The notes under the pieces: model-generated
The model's input: the letters and a program-made list of their open reading frames with translations, nothing else
What the model was told of the DNA's origin: nothing
Database searches by the model: none
Program-made: the position numbers and the translations under genes
Part shown: positions 17,932 through 26,779 of the stretch, piece after piece
Layout: every line of letters begins with the position of its first letter
How positions within the stretch are numbered: position 1 is the stretch's first letter
Source: Sphingomonas phyllosphaerae 5.2
GTDB lineage: Bacteria > Pseudomonadota > Alphaproteobacteria > Sphingomonadales > Sphingomonadaceae
NCBI RefSeq assembly: GCF_000419605.1
Contig: NZ_ATTI01000001.1
Location: forward strand, 1,832,501-1,896,500
Reading direction: 5' to 3'
DNA length: 64,000 bases

Positions 17932-19362
17932 TCAGCGAAACGGCGGCTCGTTGAAGGCGCGCAGCTTGCGGCTGTGCAGCTTTGCGCCCTCGCGACGCAG
18001 CTCTTCACACGTCTCGATTCCGATCCGCATATGCTCGCTGATCGCGCGTTCGTAGAAGCGATTGGCCTGGCCCGGCAGCTTCAATTCGCCGTGCAGCGGC
18101 TTGTCCGAGACGCACAGCAACGTCCCATAGGGTACGCGAAAGCGGTAGCCTTGCGCCGCGATCGTCGCCGATTCCATGTCGATCGCGACGGCGCGGCTCA
18201 ACGAAAAGCGCAACGCCGAGCGCGCATAACGCAGCTCCCAATTGCGATCGTCGGTGGTCACGATCGTGCCGGTCCGCAGCCGCCGCTTCAATTCGTCGCC
18301 GGTTTGCCCGGATACCGTCTCGGCGGCACGCGCCAGCGCCTGCTGGACCTCGGCGATCGCCGGAACCGGGATCTCGGGGGGCAGCATGTCGTCGAGCACA
18401 TGATCGTCGCGCAGATAAGCGTGTGCGAGGACATAGTCGCCGATCCGCTGCGACGGACGCAAACCGCCGCAATGGCCGATCATCACCCACGCCTCGGGCC
18501 GCATCACCGCGAGATGGTCGCAGATCGTCTTGGCGTTCGAGGGACCGACGCCGATGTTGACGAGCGTGATGCCGGTGCGGTCGTCGGCCATCAGGTGATA
18601 GGCCGGCATCTGCAACCGCCGCCACGCGCTGTCGTCCAGTATCGCGGGATCGTCCCCGGCCGTGAAAAGCACGCCACCCGGGCCAGAGAGCGCGGTAAAG
18701 CGCCCGCCATCCGTCACCTGCTGCGCGCCCCAGCGGACGAATTCGTCGACGTAGCGATGATAGTTGGTGAACAGCACGTAACGCTGGACATGCTCGGGCG
18801 GGGTGCCGGTATAGTGCCGCAGCCGCGCCAGGCTGAAGTCGGTGCGCAACCCGTCGAACAGCGCCAGCGGGCGCGTGCCGTCGATCGACGCCCACAACCC
18901 GTCGGCGATCTCGTCGCCAATGAAGGCGAGCTCGGTCGTCGGAAAGAAGCGGGCCAGCTCCGCCGCCGATGTCGCGTCGAGGCTCAGCGCGTGGCCGGCG
19001 TCGATGACATAGGGGTAGGGAATTTCCTGCGTACCCGGTACAGCGGATACGTCGACATCGTAATCCTCGATCAGCAGCGTGAGCTGCTCCACGAGATAGT
19101 CCGCGAAGACCGCCGGCTTGGTGACGCTGATGCGATATTCGCCGGGGCTGACCAGCCGTCCGAACGACCGCATCGGCGTGGGTCGGCCATCATCGCCCGC
19201 AAAGCGCAGGCGGATCTCGGGATAGGCGAAGGCGCCGTCGTTTCGCGCCGCGCGGTCGGGAACGCTACCGTCGGCGATATAGGCGGTGATGGCTGCCTTC
19301 AGTCGATCGACGGAGGCGGTGTAGAGCCGGTCGAGTTCCCGGACGAGGTCGTTGGCTGTCAT
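17932..19362 (-). CDS. amn: AMP nucleosidase
   Basis: Hydrolyses AMP to adenine and ribose 5-phosphate and so tunes the adenylate pool. It is 476 residues, usual for the family. The N-terminal regulatory domain starts MTANDLVRELDRLY. The C-terminal nucleoside-phosphorylase fold has NIGVGPSNAKT, MIGHCGGLRPSQRIGDYVLA and VAIDMESATIAAQGYR, the last being the base- and ribose-binding Asp/Met-Glu region. The sequence has no breaks. It is transcribed on the minus strand just ahead of the basic-tailed membrane protein. Confidence 0.95.
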   Translation of the reverse strand: MTANDLVRELDRLYTASVDRLKAAITAYIADGSVPDRAARNDGAFAYPEIRLRFAGDDGRPTPMRSFGRLVSPGEYRISVTKPAVFADYLVEQLTLLIEDYDVDVSAVPGTQEIPYPYVIDAGHALSLDATSAAELARFFPTTELAFIGDEIADGLWASIDGTRPLALFDGLRTDFSLARLRHYTGTPPEHVQRYVLFTNYHRYVDEFVRWGAQQVTDGGRFTALSGPGGVLFTAGDDPAILDDSAWRRLQMPAYHLMADDRTGITLVNIGVGPSNAKTICDHLAVMRPEAWVMIGHCGGLRPSQRIGDYVLAHAYLRDDHVLDDMLPPEIPVPAIAEVQQALARAAETVSGQTGDELKRRLRTGTIVTTDDRNWELRYARSALRFSLSRAVAIDMESATIAAQGYRFRVPYGTLLCVSDKPLHGELKLPGQANRFYERAISEHMRIGIETCEELRREGAKLHSRKLRAFNEPPFR

Positions 19363-19431
19363 GTCAGACGGTTACATAGTTGGTGTGACCGCGGCAAGTC
19401 GCCCCGCCACGCAGGCGGGGCGAGCGCTCGA

Positions 19432-19911
19432 TCACAGCGTGTCGAGCATGTGGTCGGCGGAACTGACCCGGAATTCGCCGGGTTCCTCGACGAACAGCGA
19501 CTCGACGGTGCCGTCGTTGACGACCATCGCGTAACGCTGGCTGCGGCGGCCCATGCCGAACTTGCTGCCGTCCATGTCGAGCCCGAGCGCGGTGGCGAAA
19601 TCGCCATTGCCGTCCGCAAGCATCGTCACGCCCTGCGCGTCGCTGGCCTTCGCCCAAGCCTCGAGCACGAAAGGATCGTTGACGGCGGTGCACGCGATCT
19701 CGTCGATCCCCCTGGCCTTCAGCGCCTCGGCCTTCTCGACGAATCCCGGCAGGTGCTTGGCGGAGCAAGTGGGCGTGTAGGCGCCCGGCACCGCGAACAG
19801 CGCGACGCGGCGACCCTTGAAATAGCTGGCGGTGTCGACCGGCTCGCGCCCGTCGGAGGTGAGCCGGGTGAGGGTTACGGAGGGTAGGGTATCGCCGACG
19901 CTGATGGTCAT
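19432..19911 (-). CDS. Peroxiredoxin (Prx5-like)
   Basis: Thiol peroxidase of 159 residues that reduces hydrogen peroxide or alkyl hydroperoxides. The peroxidatic Cys lies in VPGAYTPTCSAKHLPGF, the Prx5-group signature. I chose the ATG at 19911 (MTISVGDTLPS) over upstream in-frame codons because the family begins there. No clear resolving Cys is visible, so it may rely on glutathione or thioredoxin. It is divergent from the YqgE gene. Confidence 0.93.
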   Translation of the reverse strand: MTISVGDTLPSVTLTRLTSDGREPVDTASYFKGRRVALFAVPGAYTPTCSAKHLPGFVEKAEALKARGIDEIACTAVNDPFVLEAWAKASDAQGVTMLADGNGDFATALGLDMDGSKFGMGRRSQRYAMVVNDGTVESLFVEEPGEFRVSSADHMLDTL

Positions 19912-20008
19912 TCTTGTGTCTCCGGTTGAGCCGTGGCGCCTGCGATGACGCGTGCGGCGGAGCATTTCAAGCTTTGGCAAGAGGCGCGCGAACGCCTAGA
20001 TCACGGGA

Positions 20009-20569
20009 ATGGAGCAAGCGACTTTCATGACGGGGCAATTCCTGCTCGCGATGCCGGGGATCGGCGACGCGCGGTTCGACCATTCGGTGATCGCGATGTG
20101 CAGCCACGACGAGCAGGGTGCGCTGGGCGTCGGCGTCGGCGCGATCGTCAACGGGCTGGGGCTGCATGAGGTGCTGGAGCAGCTGGAGATCGCGCCGGGC
20201 GCGGCGCCCGACGCGCCGGTGCATTTCGGCGGACCGGTGGAGCCTCGGCGCGGATTCGTGCTGCATACCGGCGACTGGGGCGGGCAGGACACGATCGACG
20301 TTGCGGGGCGCTGGCGCCTTTCGGGCACCCTCGACGTGCTGCGCGCGATCGCATCCGGCAAGGGGCCGTCGCGCTGGCTGGTGGCGCTCGGCTATGTCGG
20401 CTGGGGGCCGGGGCAGCTGGAGGGCGAACTGACGCGGCACGGCTGGCTGAACGTGCCCGACACGCCCGACATGCTGTTCGACACGCCGGTGGAGGAACGC
20501 TGGACGCGCGGTTTCGTCGCCGCGGGGGTCGATCCGCGGCTGCTGTCGACGCAGAGCGGACACAGCTGA
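20009..20569 (+). CDS. YqgE/AlgH family protein
   Basis: Conserved cytoplasmic protein of 186 residues, DUF179 fold, with no proven biochemical role. Typical elements are GQFLLAMPGIGDARFDHSVI near the start, then FGGPVEPRRGFVLH and LGYVGWGPGQLEGEL. Length and motif order match the family. It is divergent from the peroxiredoxin and lies upstream of the ahcY control region. Confidence 0.92.
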   Translation: MEQATFMTGQFLLAMPGIGDARFDHSVIAMCSHDEQGALGVGVGAIVNGLGLHEVLEQLEIAPGAAPDAPVHFGGPVEPRRGFVLHTGDWGGQDTIDVAGRWRLSGTLDVLRAIASGKGPSRWLVALGYVGWGPGQLEGELTRHGWLNVPDTPDMLFDTPVEERWTRGFVAAGVDPRLLSTQSGHS

Positions 20570-20591
20570 GCCAGGCAGCGTCGCAAATCAC

Positions 20592-20611
20592 ATATAAAGA
20601 TACCTTTATAT
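20592..20611. promoter_or_regulatory. Near-perfect palindrome, probable operator of ahcY
   Basis: ATATAAAGATACCTTTATAT is a 20-base inverted repeat, mismatched only at positions 9 and 12. It stands out in GC-rich surroundings, about 90 bases before ahcY. ArsR-family regulators of the methionine/SAH cycle (SahR type) bind AT-rich palindromes at such genes. The link to SahR here is inference; no regulator gene is in the window. Confidence 0.6.
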
Positions 20612-20699
20612 TTGATCCCGGCGGTCATCGCGGCTAAGGCTCGCGAATGCCGATCGGTGCCGCGCGCCTTGGTCGGCCTCATTGACTGGAGACATCGCC

Positions 20700-22121
20700 G
20701 TGGCAACCGCCCCCGTGATCGAGAAGAACGACTACGTCATCAAGGATATCGGCCTGGCCGCTTTCGGCCGCGCGGAAATCGCGATCGCCGAGACCGAAAT
20801 GCCGGGCCTGATGGCGCTGCGCGACGAATTCGGTGCAGCGCAGCCGTTGAAGGGCGCGCGCATTACCGGCTCGCTGCACATGACCATCCAGACCGCGGTG
20901 CTGATCGAGACGCTGACCGCGCTGGGCGCCGACGTGCGCTGGGCGACCTGCAACATCTTCTCGACGCAGGATCACGCTGCGGCGGCGATCGCGGCGGCGG
21001 GTATCCCGGTGTTCGCGGTGAAGGGCGAGACGCTCGCCGATTACTGGGACTATGTCGGCGACATCTTCAACTGGGGTGCCGACACGGACGGCCAGACCGC
21101 CAACATCATTCTCGACGACGGCGGCGACGCGACGATGTTCGCGCTGTGGGGCGCCAAGCTTGAGGCAGGCGCGACCTTCGGTGAGCCGGAGAACGAGGAA
21201 GAGGTCGAGTTCCAGCGTTCGGTCAAGGCGTTCATCGCGAGGTATCCGGGTTACCTGACCGAGACGGTCAAGAACCTGAAGGGCGTGTCGGAAGAGACCA
21301 CCACCGGCGTCCACCGCCTGTACGAGATCGCGAAGAAGGGCGAGCTGCCGTTCCCCGCGATCAACGTCAACGATTCGGTCACCAAGTCGAAGTTCGACAA
21401 TCTGTACGGCTGCAAGGAGTCGCTGGTCGACGCGATCCGTCGCGCCACCGACGTGATGCTGGCCGGCAAGGTCGCCTGCGTCGCGGGCTTCGGTGACGTC
21501 GGCAAGGGTTCGGCACAGTCGCTCCGCAACGGCGGCGCGCGCGTGCTGGTCACCGAGATCGACCCGATCTGCGCATTGCAGGCGGCGATGGAGGGCTTCG
21601 AGGTCGTGACGATGGACGAGGCGGTGAAGCGCGCGGACATCTTCTGCACCGCGACCGGCAACGCCGACGTCATCACCGCCGATCACATGAAGGCGATGAA
21701 GCCGATGGCGATCGTCTGCAACATCGGCCACTTCGACAGCGAGATCCAGATCGCGGCGCTCAGCAACTACGAGTGGTCGGAAGTGAAGCCGGGCACGGAC
21801 CTGGTGAAGTTCCCGGACGGCAAGCAGATCATCATCCTGGCCAAGGGCCGGCTGGTGAACCTGGGCTGCGCGACCGGCCACCCGTCGTTCGTGATGTCGG
21901 CATCGTTCACCAACCAGACGCTGGCGCAGATCGAACTGTGGACCAAGGCCGAGAACTACAAGAACGAGGTCTACGTCCTGCCCAAGCACCTCGACGAGAA
22001 GGTCGCGGCGCTGCACCTCGACAAGCTGGGTGTCCAGCTGTCGAAGCTTTCGGACAAGCAGGCCAAGTACATCGGCGTGCCGGTCGAGGGCCCGTTCAAG
22101 CCGGATCACTATCGCTACTGA
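20700..22121 (+). CDS. ahcY: Adenosylhomocysteinase
   Basis: Hydrolyses S-adenosylhomocysteine to homocysteine and adenosine, clearing the inhibitor left by SAM-dependent methylation. It is 473 residues from the GTG at 20700, with GGAGA eight bases upstream; an in-frame TTG at 20682 is less well placed. Conserved blocks include [16 protein letters not shown], then [11 protein letters not shown], the NAD-binding [13 protein letters not shown] and [10 protein letters not shown]. It ends in the canonical KPDHYRY. A terminator follows at 22151-22178. Confidence 0.97.
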   Translation: MATAPVIEKNDYVIKDIGLAAFGRAEIAIAETEMPGLMALRDEFGAAQPLKGARITGSLHMTIQTAVLIETLTALGADVRWATCNIFSTQDHAAAAIAAAGIPVFAVKGETLADYWDYVGDIFNWGADTDGQTANIILDDGGDATMFALWGAKLEAGATFGEPENEEEVEFQRSVKAFIARYPGYLTETVKNLKGVSEETTTGVHRLYEIAKKGELPFPAINVNDSVTKSKFDNLYGCKESLVDAIRRATDVMLAGKVACVAGFGDVGKGSAQSLRNGGARVLVTEIDPICALQAAMEGFEVVTMDEAVKRADIFCTATGNADVITADHMKAMKPMAIVCNIGHFDSEIQIAALSNYEWSEVKPGTDLVKFPDGKQIIILAKGRLVNLGCATGHPSFVMSASFTNQTLAQIELWTKAENYKNEVYVLPKHLDEKVAALHLDKLGVQLSKLSDKQAKYIGVPVEGPFKPDHYRY

Positions 22122-22150
22122 TCGCCGACGATCGGTTCGACGAGCAAGGA

Positions 22151-22178
22151 GGGCGGGGCCGCAGGCCTCGCCCTTTTT
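22151..22178 (+). terminator. Rho-independent terminator of ahcY
   Basis: Ten-pair stem GGGCGGGGCC (22151-22160) with GGCCTCGCCC (22164-22173), one G-U pair, a 3-base loop and five T residues. It separates ahcY from the divL operon. Confidence 0.88.
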
Positions 22179-22258
22179 CGTGGGCGGCCGCGGCATGGCT
22201 TGCCGGTGCGGGGCGCCGACCCTAGACAGGCAGTCATGCCGCGGATTCGCCTAATTAG

Positions 22259-24595
22259 ATGACCTCGATCGCTCCCGGCATCGCGGTGGCGGTCGGCGCG
22301 GTCGTGCTGCTGCTCCTGCTCGCCGGGGTGGTCCTGATCGCACTCGGCTTGCGCGCGCGCGCCGCGGCCGGCGATGCGGTGCGCGAGCGCGCGATGATGG
22401 AAACGCTGTTCGCTGCCGCGCCGATGCAGCCGATGGTGGTGCTACCGAACGGCCGGATCGAGATGGCGCGACGCGTGGCCGACTGGCTCGGGTTCAGCGA
22501 GATCCCGGCCTACCTCCAGGAGGTAGAGGCTGCGGGTTGGGGGCTCGATTCCGGCGAGGCCCAGGTGTTGTCGGGCGGGCTGGCCGCCTGCCAGCGTTCG
22601 GCGCGCAACTTCACCCATACCATCCACGCGCGCGACGGCGGGCGTACGCTGACCGTGCAGGGCGACCGGCGTGGCGATGCAGTGATCCTGTGGTTCTACG
22701 ATTCGACCGCCAGCGAGGGCGAGATGCGGCGGCTGCGCACCGAATGCCTCGACCTGTCCGACGCGTTCGAGGCGCTGACCGGGCTGGTCGAGGCGGCGCC
22801 GCTGCCGATGTGGTACCGCGACACCGACCTGCAACTGGCGATGGTCAACTCGGCCTATGTCACCGCGGTGGAGGGCACCGACGCTGGCGAAGTGGTCGGG
22901 CGTGGGCTGGAACTGGTCGACGGGTCGGGGCAGGGCAGCCCGACGGCGGGCGCGGCGATGGCGCGTGACGAGGGGCGCCCGCAGACGCGCGTGCTGCCGG
23001 CCACGATCGGCGGCGCGCGCCGCTCGCTCCGCATTCACGATGTGCCGCTGCCGGTCGGCGGAGTGGCGGGCTATGCGATCGATATCGAGGAGCTGGAGCA
23101 GAGCCACGCGCGGGAGCGGCGGTTCGCCGAGGCGCAGCGCGCGATGCTCGACCGGCTGTCGGCCGGCGTGGCGCAGTTCGCGCGCGACCGCAGCCTGATC
23201 TTCTGCAACCAGCCGTTCCGGCGGATGTTCGCGATGCGGCTGGAATGGCTTGCCGATCGTCCCGAGTTCGACCGCGTGCTGGAACGGATGCGCGAGGCCA
23301 ATCGCGTGCCCGAAGTGCGCGACTTCCCCGGGTGGAAGGCGGAGCGGCGCGGCTGGTTCGTCGGCGCCGACACCGCGGTCGAGGAAAATTGGCACCTGCC
23401 CGGCGGCACGCACCTGCGCGTCGTGGCGCAGCCTATTCCCGACGGCGGGCTGATGGTGTTCTTCGAGGATCGCACGGAGCAGGTGCAACTCGCCAGCGCG
23501 CGCGACACGCTGCTGCGCGTCCGCACGGCGACCTTCGACAATCTGTTCGAGGCGCTGGGCGTGTTCTCCGCCGACGGGCGCCTGCAATTGTGGAACAACC
23601 GCTTCCGCGCGTTGTGGGACCTCGACGAGGAGTTCCTGACCGGGCATCCGCGCGTCGACGTGATCGCCGAGAAGGTCGCGCCCAAGTTGTCCAATCCTCG
23701 CCGCGCCCGCTCGATCGCCGAGCTGGTGCGCGTCGCGACGATGGAGCGCCAGCAGCGCGCGGGGCATATCGCGCTGGCGGACGGGCGGCAGTTCGAGTTT
23801 GCGGCGGTGCCGCTGCCCGACGGCAACGCGCTGTTCACGATGCTCGACATCAGCGACAGCCGCGCGATGGAGCAGGCGCTGCGCGACCGAAACGACGCGC
23901 TGGAGGCAGCCGACCAGGTGAAGACCGCGTTCGTCGCGAACATGAGCTACGAGTTGCGCACCCCGCTGACGTCGATCAGCGGCTTCGCGGAAATGCTGCA
24001 CGGCGGCTATGCCGGCGAACTGTCGCCGGACGCGATCGCCTATCTCGATGCGATCCTCGACTCGGTCGACCGGCTGGGGCTGCTCATCGACGACGTGCTC
24101 GATCTCACCTCCACCGACAGCGGCGCTCGGCCGCTGGAGCGCGCCGATATCGATGTCGCCGCGGTGGCGCGCGCCGCGTCCGACGCCCTGCGGGCCACCG
24201 CCAAGCGTCACCACGTCGACCTCACCATCGAGATCCAGCGCTCCGCCGGGCGACTGACCGGCGACGCACGGCGGATACGCGAAGTGGTCGAGCACCTGCT
24301 GCGTCGCGCGATCGGCACCGTGCCCGAAAAGGGCAGCGTGCAGTTGCTGGTCGACGGTAATGCGAAGGGTGCCCGGATCGTGGTGTCGGACAACGGCCCC
24401 GGCATGACTCCCGACCAGGGCGCGCGCGCGTTCGACCGGTTCGCGAGCGACGGCATTTCCTCGGCTGGCGAGCGGGCGCTGGGGCTCGGCCTGCCGCTCG
24501 CCAAGCAATTCGTCGAGGCGCATGGCGGCACGATCGCGCTGACCAGCACGCCGGAGACGGGCACGATCGTCACGGTGGACCTGCCGCGGCGATGA
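22259..24595 (+). CDS. divL: DivL-like sensor kinase homologue with Tyr at the phospho-acceptor site
   Basis: Membrane-anchored PAS/histidine-kinase-like protein of 778 residues, close in size to Caulobacter DivL. One N-terminal membrane segment (about residues 8-30) is followed by several PAS-like repeats (for example MVVLPNGRIEMARRV, LFEALGVFSADGRLQLWNNRF). The dimerisation helix reads FVANMSYELRTPLTS, with Tyr564 where ordinary kinases have His. The ATPase domain keeps SDNGPGMTPDQ and LGLGLPLAKQFVEAHGG. In Caulobacter, DivL with the same Tyr regulates CckA and so CtrA phosphorylation; that role is inferred here. The stop overlaps tsaE (ATGA). It heads a long operon. Confidence 0.85.
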   Translation: MTSIAPGIAVAVGAVVLLLLLAGVVLIALGLRARAAAGDAVRERAMMETLFAAAPMQPMVVLPNGRIEMARRVADWLGFSEIPAYLQEVEAAGWGLDSGEAQVLSGGLAACQRSARNFTHTIHARDGGRTLTVQGDRRGDAVILWFYDSTASEGEMRRLRTECLDLSDAFEALTGLVEAAPLPMWYRDTDLQLAMVNSAYVTAVEGTDAGEVVGRGLELVDGSGQGSPTAGAAMARDEGRPQTRVLPATIGGARRSLRIHDVPLPVGGVAGYAIDIEELEQSHARERRFAEAQRAMLDRLSAGVAQFARDRSLIFCNQPFRRMFAMRLEWLADRPEFDRVLERMREANRVPEVRDFPGWKAERRGWFVGADTAVEENWHLPGGTHLRVVAQPIPDGGLMVFFEDRTEQVQLASARDTLLRVRTATFDNLFEALGVFSADGRLQLWNNRFRALWDLDEEFLTGHPRVDVIAEKVAPKLSNPRRARSIAELVRVATMERQQRAGHIALADGRQFEFAAVPLPDGNALFTMLDISDSRAMEQALRDRNDALEAADQVKTAFVANMSYELRTPLTSISGFAEMLHGGYAGELSPDAIAYLDAILDSVDRLGLLIDDVLDLTSTDSGARPLERADIDVAAVARAASDALRATAKRHHVDLTIEIQRSAGRLTGDARRIREVVEHLLRRAIGTVPEKGSVQLLVDGNAKGARIVVSDNGPGMTPDQGARAFDRFASDGISSAGERALGLGLPLAKQFVEAHGGTIALTSTPETGTIVTVDLPRR

Positions 24596-25047
24596 GGCAC
24601 GGCGAGGAACGGCTGGCCGACGAAGCGACAACAGCGGCGCTTGGTGCGCGGCTCGCCGCCGTGCTGCGTGCCGGCGACGTGGTGACGCTGACCGGCGGGT
24701 TGGGCGCGGGCAAGACCAGCCTGGCGCGCGGTGTGCTGGCGGCGCTGGGCCTGGCGGAGGAGGCACCAAGCCCGACGTTCGCGATCGTCCAGCCCTACGA
24801 CCTGCCCGAGGTGTCGTTGCCGGTGCTGCACGTCGATCTATACCGGCTCGACGATCCGCGCGACGTCGACGAGCTCGGGCTGGACGAGGCGCGGCGCGAT
24901 GCCGCCTTGCTGGTCGAATGGCCGGAGCGCGCGGGCGCGGGGCGCTGGCCCGATGCGCTGGCATTCGACCTGGCGATCGCAGCGGACGGCGCGCGTCGCT
25001 TGACTTGGCGCGCGCCCGACGCTTGGGACGGGCGATGGCCACGATGA
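24592..25047 (+). CDS. tsaE: tRNA threonylcarbamoyladenosine biosynthesis ATPase TsaE
   Basis: P-loop ATPase of 151 residues that supports TsaBD in making the t6A37 modification on ANN-decoding tRNAs. The Walker A motif is GGLGAGKTS. The conserved SPTFAIVQPYD and HVDLYRLDDPRDVDELGLDE segments are both present. The ATG overlaps the divL stop by four bases, and its end overlaps or abuts amgK, so translation is coupled along the operon. Confidence 0.94.
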   Translation: MRHGEERLADEATTAALGARLAAVLRAGDVVTLTGGLGAGKTSLARGVLAALGLAEEAPSPTFAIVQPYDLPEVSLPVLHVDLYRLDDPRDVDELGLDEARRDAALLVEWPERAGAGRWPDALAFDLAIAADGARRLTWRAPDAWDGRWPR

Positions 25048-26027
25048 CCCCGCCGGCGGATGCGCCCGCCTTTCTCGATGCACATGGATGGCGCGACGCG
25101 CGGATCGAGCCGTTGGCGGGGGACGCCTCGTTCCGGCGCTATTTCCGCGTCCATGCCGGCACGCGCCGCGCGATTCTGATGGATGCACCGCCGCCACACG
25201 AAGATCCGCGTCCGTTCCTCGCGGTCGCCGGGTGGCTGGTGGAGCGCGACTTCGCGGCGCCGACGGTGCATGCGATCGATCTGGCGCGCGGACTGGTGCT
25301 GCTGGAGGATTTCGGCGACGTGCGGCTGCGCGAGACGGTCGACGCCGATCCCGACGCGGCGGTGGCGCTGTACGGCGCGGCGATCGACCTGCTGGTGCGG
25401 TTGCGTGCGCAGCCGGCCGGACCGTGGCGCCCCTACGATCGCACCGAATTGCTGCGCGAGGTCGGGCTGCTGACCGAATGGTATGCGCCCGCGATCGGCA
25501 TCGACGTGGATGCGGCGGGATATCGCGCGGCATGGGACGAGGTGCTGCACCATGCCGAGCCGGCGATCCCGGTGACGGTGCTGCGCGATTACCATGCCGA
25601 GAACCTGATGCTGGTCGGTGAGGAACGGGCGCTGGGGCTGCTCGACTTTCAGGACGCGCTGGCCGGGCATCCGGCCTACGACCTCGTCTCGCTTCTGCAG
25701 GATGCGCGGCGCGACGTCGATCCTGCGATCGAGGCGATGATGCTGGCACGCTACCGCGACGCCACCGGCGAGGGCGACGACTTCGTACGCGCCTATCACG
25801 TGCTGGGCGCGCAGCGGAACGCCAAGATCGTCGGCATCTTCGCCCGGCTGTGGAAGCGCGACGGCAAGCCGCGCTACGCCGCTTTGTGCCCGCGCGTCTG
25901 GGCATATCTGGAGCGCGACCTGAGCGAGCCGGCGCTGGCACCGGTCGCGCGCTGGTTCGACGACAACCTGCCGCCGGAATGGCGCGGCGATCCGTTGCGT
26001 ATCGCCGACGCGCGGCGACAGGCATGA
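25035..26027 (+). CDS. amgK: N-acetylmuramate/N-acetylglucosamine kinase AmgK
   Basis: Aminoglycoside-phosphotransferase-fold sugar kinase, about 330 residues. In the MurNAc recycling bypass, AmgK phosphorylates MurNAc at C1. Visible motifs are GDASFRRYFRV near the start, the catalytic loop LRDYHAENLML (Asp before His, as in this family) and GLLDFQDALAGHPAYDLVSLLQDARR for metal binding. The ATG at 25035 is listed; ATG at 25044 overlaps the tsaE stop as ATGA and is an equally good candidate. The next gene is the partner murU, overlapping by four bases, which strengthens the call. Confidence 0.9.
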   Translation: MATMTPPADAPAFLDAHGWRDARIEPLAGDASFRRYFRVHAGTRRAILMDAPPPHEDPRPFLAVAGWLVERDFAAPTVHAIDLARGLVLLEDFGDVRLRETVDADPDAAVALYGAAIDLLVRLRAQPAGPWRPYDRTELLREVGLLTEWYAPAIGIDVDAAGYRAAWDEVLHHAEPAIPVTVLRDYHAENLMLVGEERALGLLDFQDALAGHPAYDLVSLLQDARRDVDPAIEAMMLARYRDATGEGDDFVRAYHVLGAQRNAKIVGIFARLWKRDGKPRYAALCPRVWAYLERDLSEPALAPVARWFDDNLPPEWRGDPLRIADARRQA

Positions 26028-26779
26028 CCCGCCTGCGCTACATTCGACCCGATCCGGGCACGCGCGTGCCGCGCACCGCGATGGTGATGGCAGCCGGTAT
26101 CGGCAAGCGGATGCGCCCGCTGACCGCGACGCGGCCGAAACCGCTGGTCGAGGTGAATGGTCGCACGCTGATCGATCATACGTTCGACCGCCTGCGGGCG
26201 GCCGGTGTCGAGCGCGCGGTGGTGAACGTTCATTATCTCGCCGACGCGCTGGAGGCGCATCTCCGCCACCGCGTCCACGGGATCGAGGTGGTCGTTTCCG
26301 ACGAACGCGCGCAGTTGATGGAGACGGGCGGCGGGCTGGCGCAGGCGCTGCCGCTGCTCGGCGACGAGCCGTTCCTGGTGGTCAACAGCGACAATCTCTG
26401 GCTCGACGGCCCGACCGACGCGATCCGCCAGCTCGCCGATCGCTGGGACGATGCTGTCATGGACGCCTTGCTGCTGATGGTGCCCTATGCCCGCGCGCAC
26501 AATCATAGCGGGCAGGGCGATTTCCATCTCGGCGCGGATGGACGGATCACCGGGCGGCGCAAGCCGGGCCGGGTCGCGCCGTTCGTCTTCACCGGCGTGC
26601 AGATCGTGTCGCCGCGGCTGATCCGCGAGTGGCCAGCGGGACCGTTTTCGACCAATCTGTTCTGGAACCGTGCGATCGCGGCCGGGCGCGCGTTCGGGCT
26701 GGTGCATCAGGGCCTGTGGTCGGAAGTGAACGTGCCGGCGGCGGTCGCCAAGACCGAGGTGCTGTTCGCCGATGGCTGA
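26024..26779 (+). CDS. murU: N-acetylmuramate alpha-1-phosphate uridylyltransferase MurU
   Basis: Nucleotidyltransferase of about 251 residues that converts MurNAc-1-phosphate and UTP to UDP-MurNAc. With AmgK it forms the recycling route that bypasses MurA, known in other bacteria to confer intrinsic fosfomycin tolerance. The pyrophosphorylase signature MVMAAGIGKRMRPLTATRPKPL is followed by METGGGLAQALP and VVNSDNLWLDGP (metal-binding Asp). The start ATG overlaps the amgK stop as ATGA; a later ATG at about 26081 would remove 19 residues. Its 3' end overlaps addB by eight bases. Confidence 0.9.
   Translation: MTRLRYIRPDPGTRVPRTAMVMAAGIGKRMRPLTATRPKPLVEVNGRTLIDHTFDRLRAAGVERAVVNVHYLADALEAHLRHRVHGIEVVVSDERAQLMETGGGLAQALPLLGDEPFLVVNSDNLWLDGPTDAIRQLADRWDDAVMDALLLMVPYARAHNHSGQGDFHLGADGRITGRRKPGRVAPFVFTGVQIVSPRLIREWPAGPFSTNLFWNRAIAAGRAFGLVHQGLWSEVNVPAAVAKTEVLFADG

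Noticed and set aside
17884..19887. A 667-residue plus-strand ORF
   Set aside because: It lies opposite amn and the peroxiredoxin, both with clear catalytic motifs. Its own sequence has no recognisable domain.
20570..20699. SAH or SAM riboswitch upstream of ahcY
   Set aside because: The leader is short and I see no conserved riboswitch core; the AT-rich palindrome is a better explanation as a protein-binding site.
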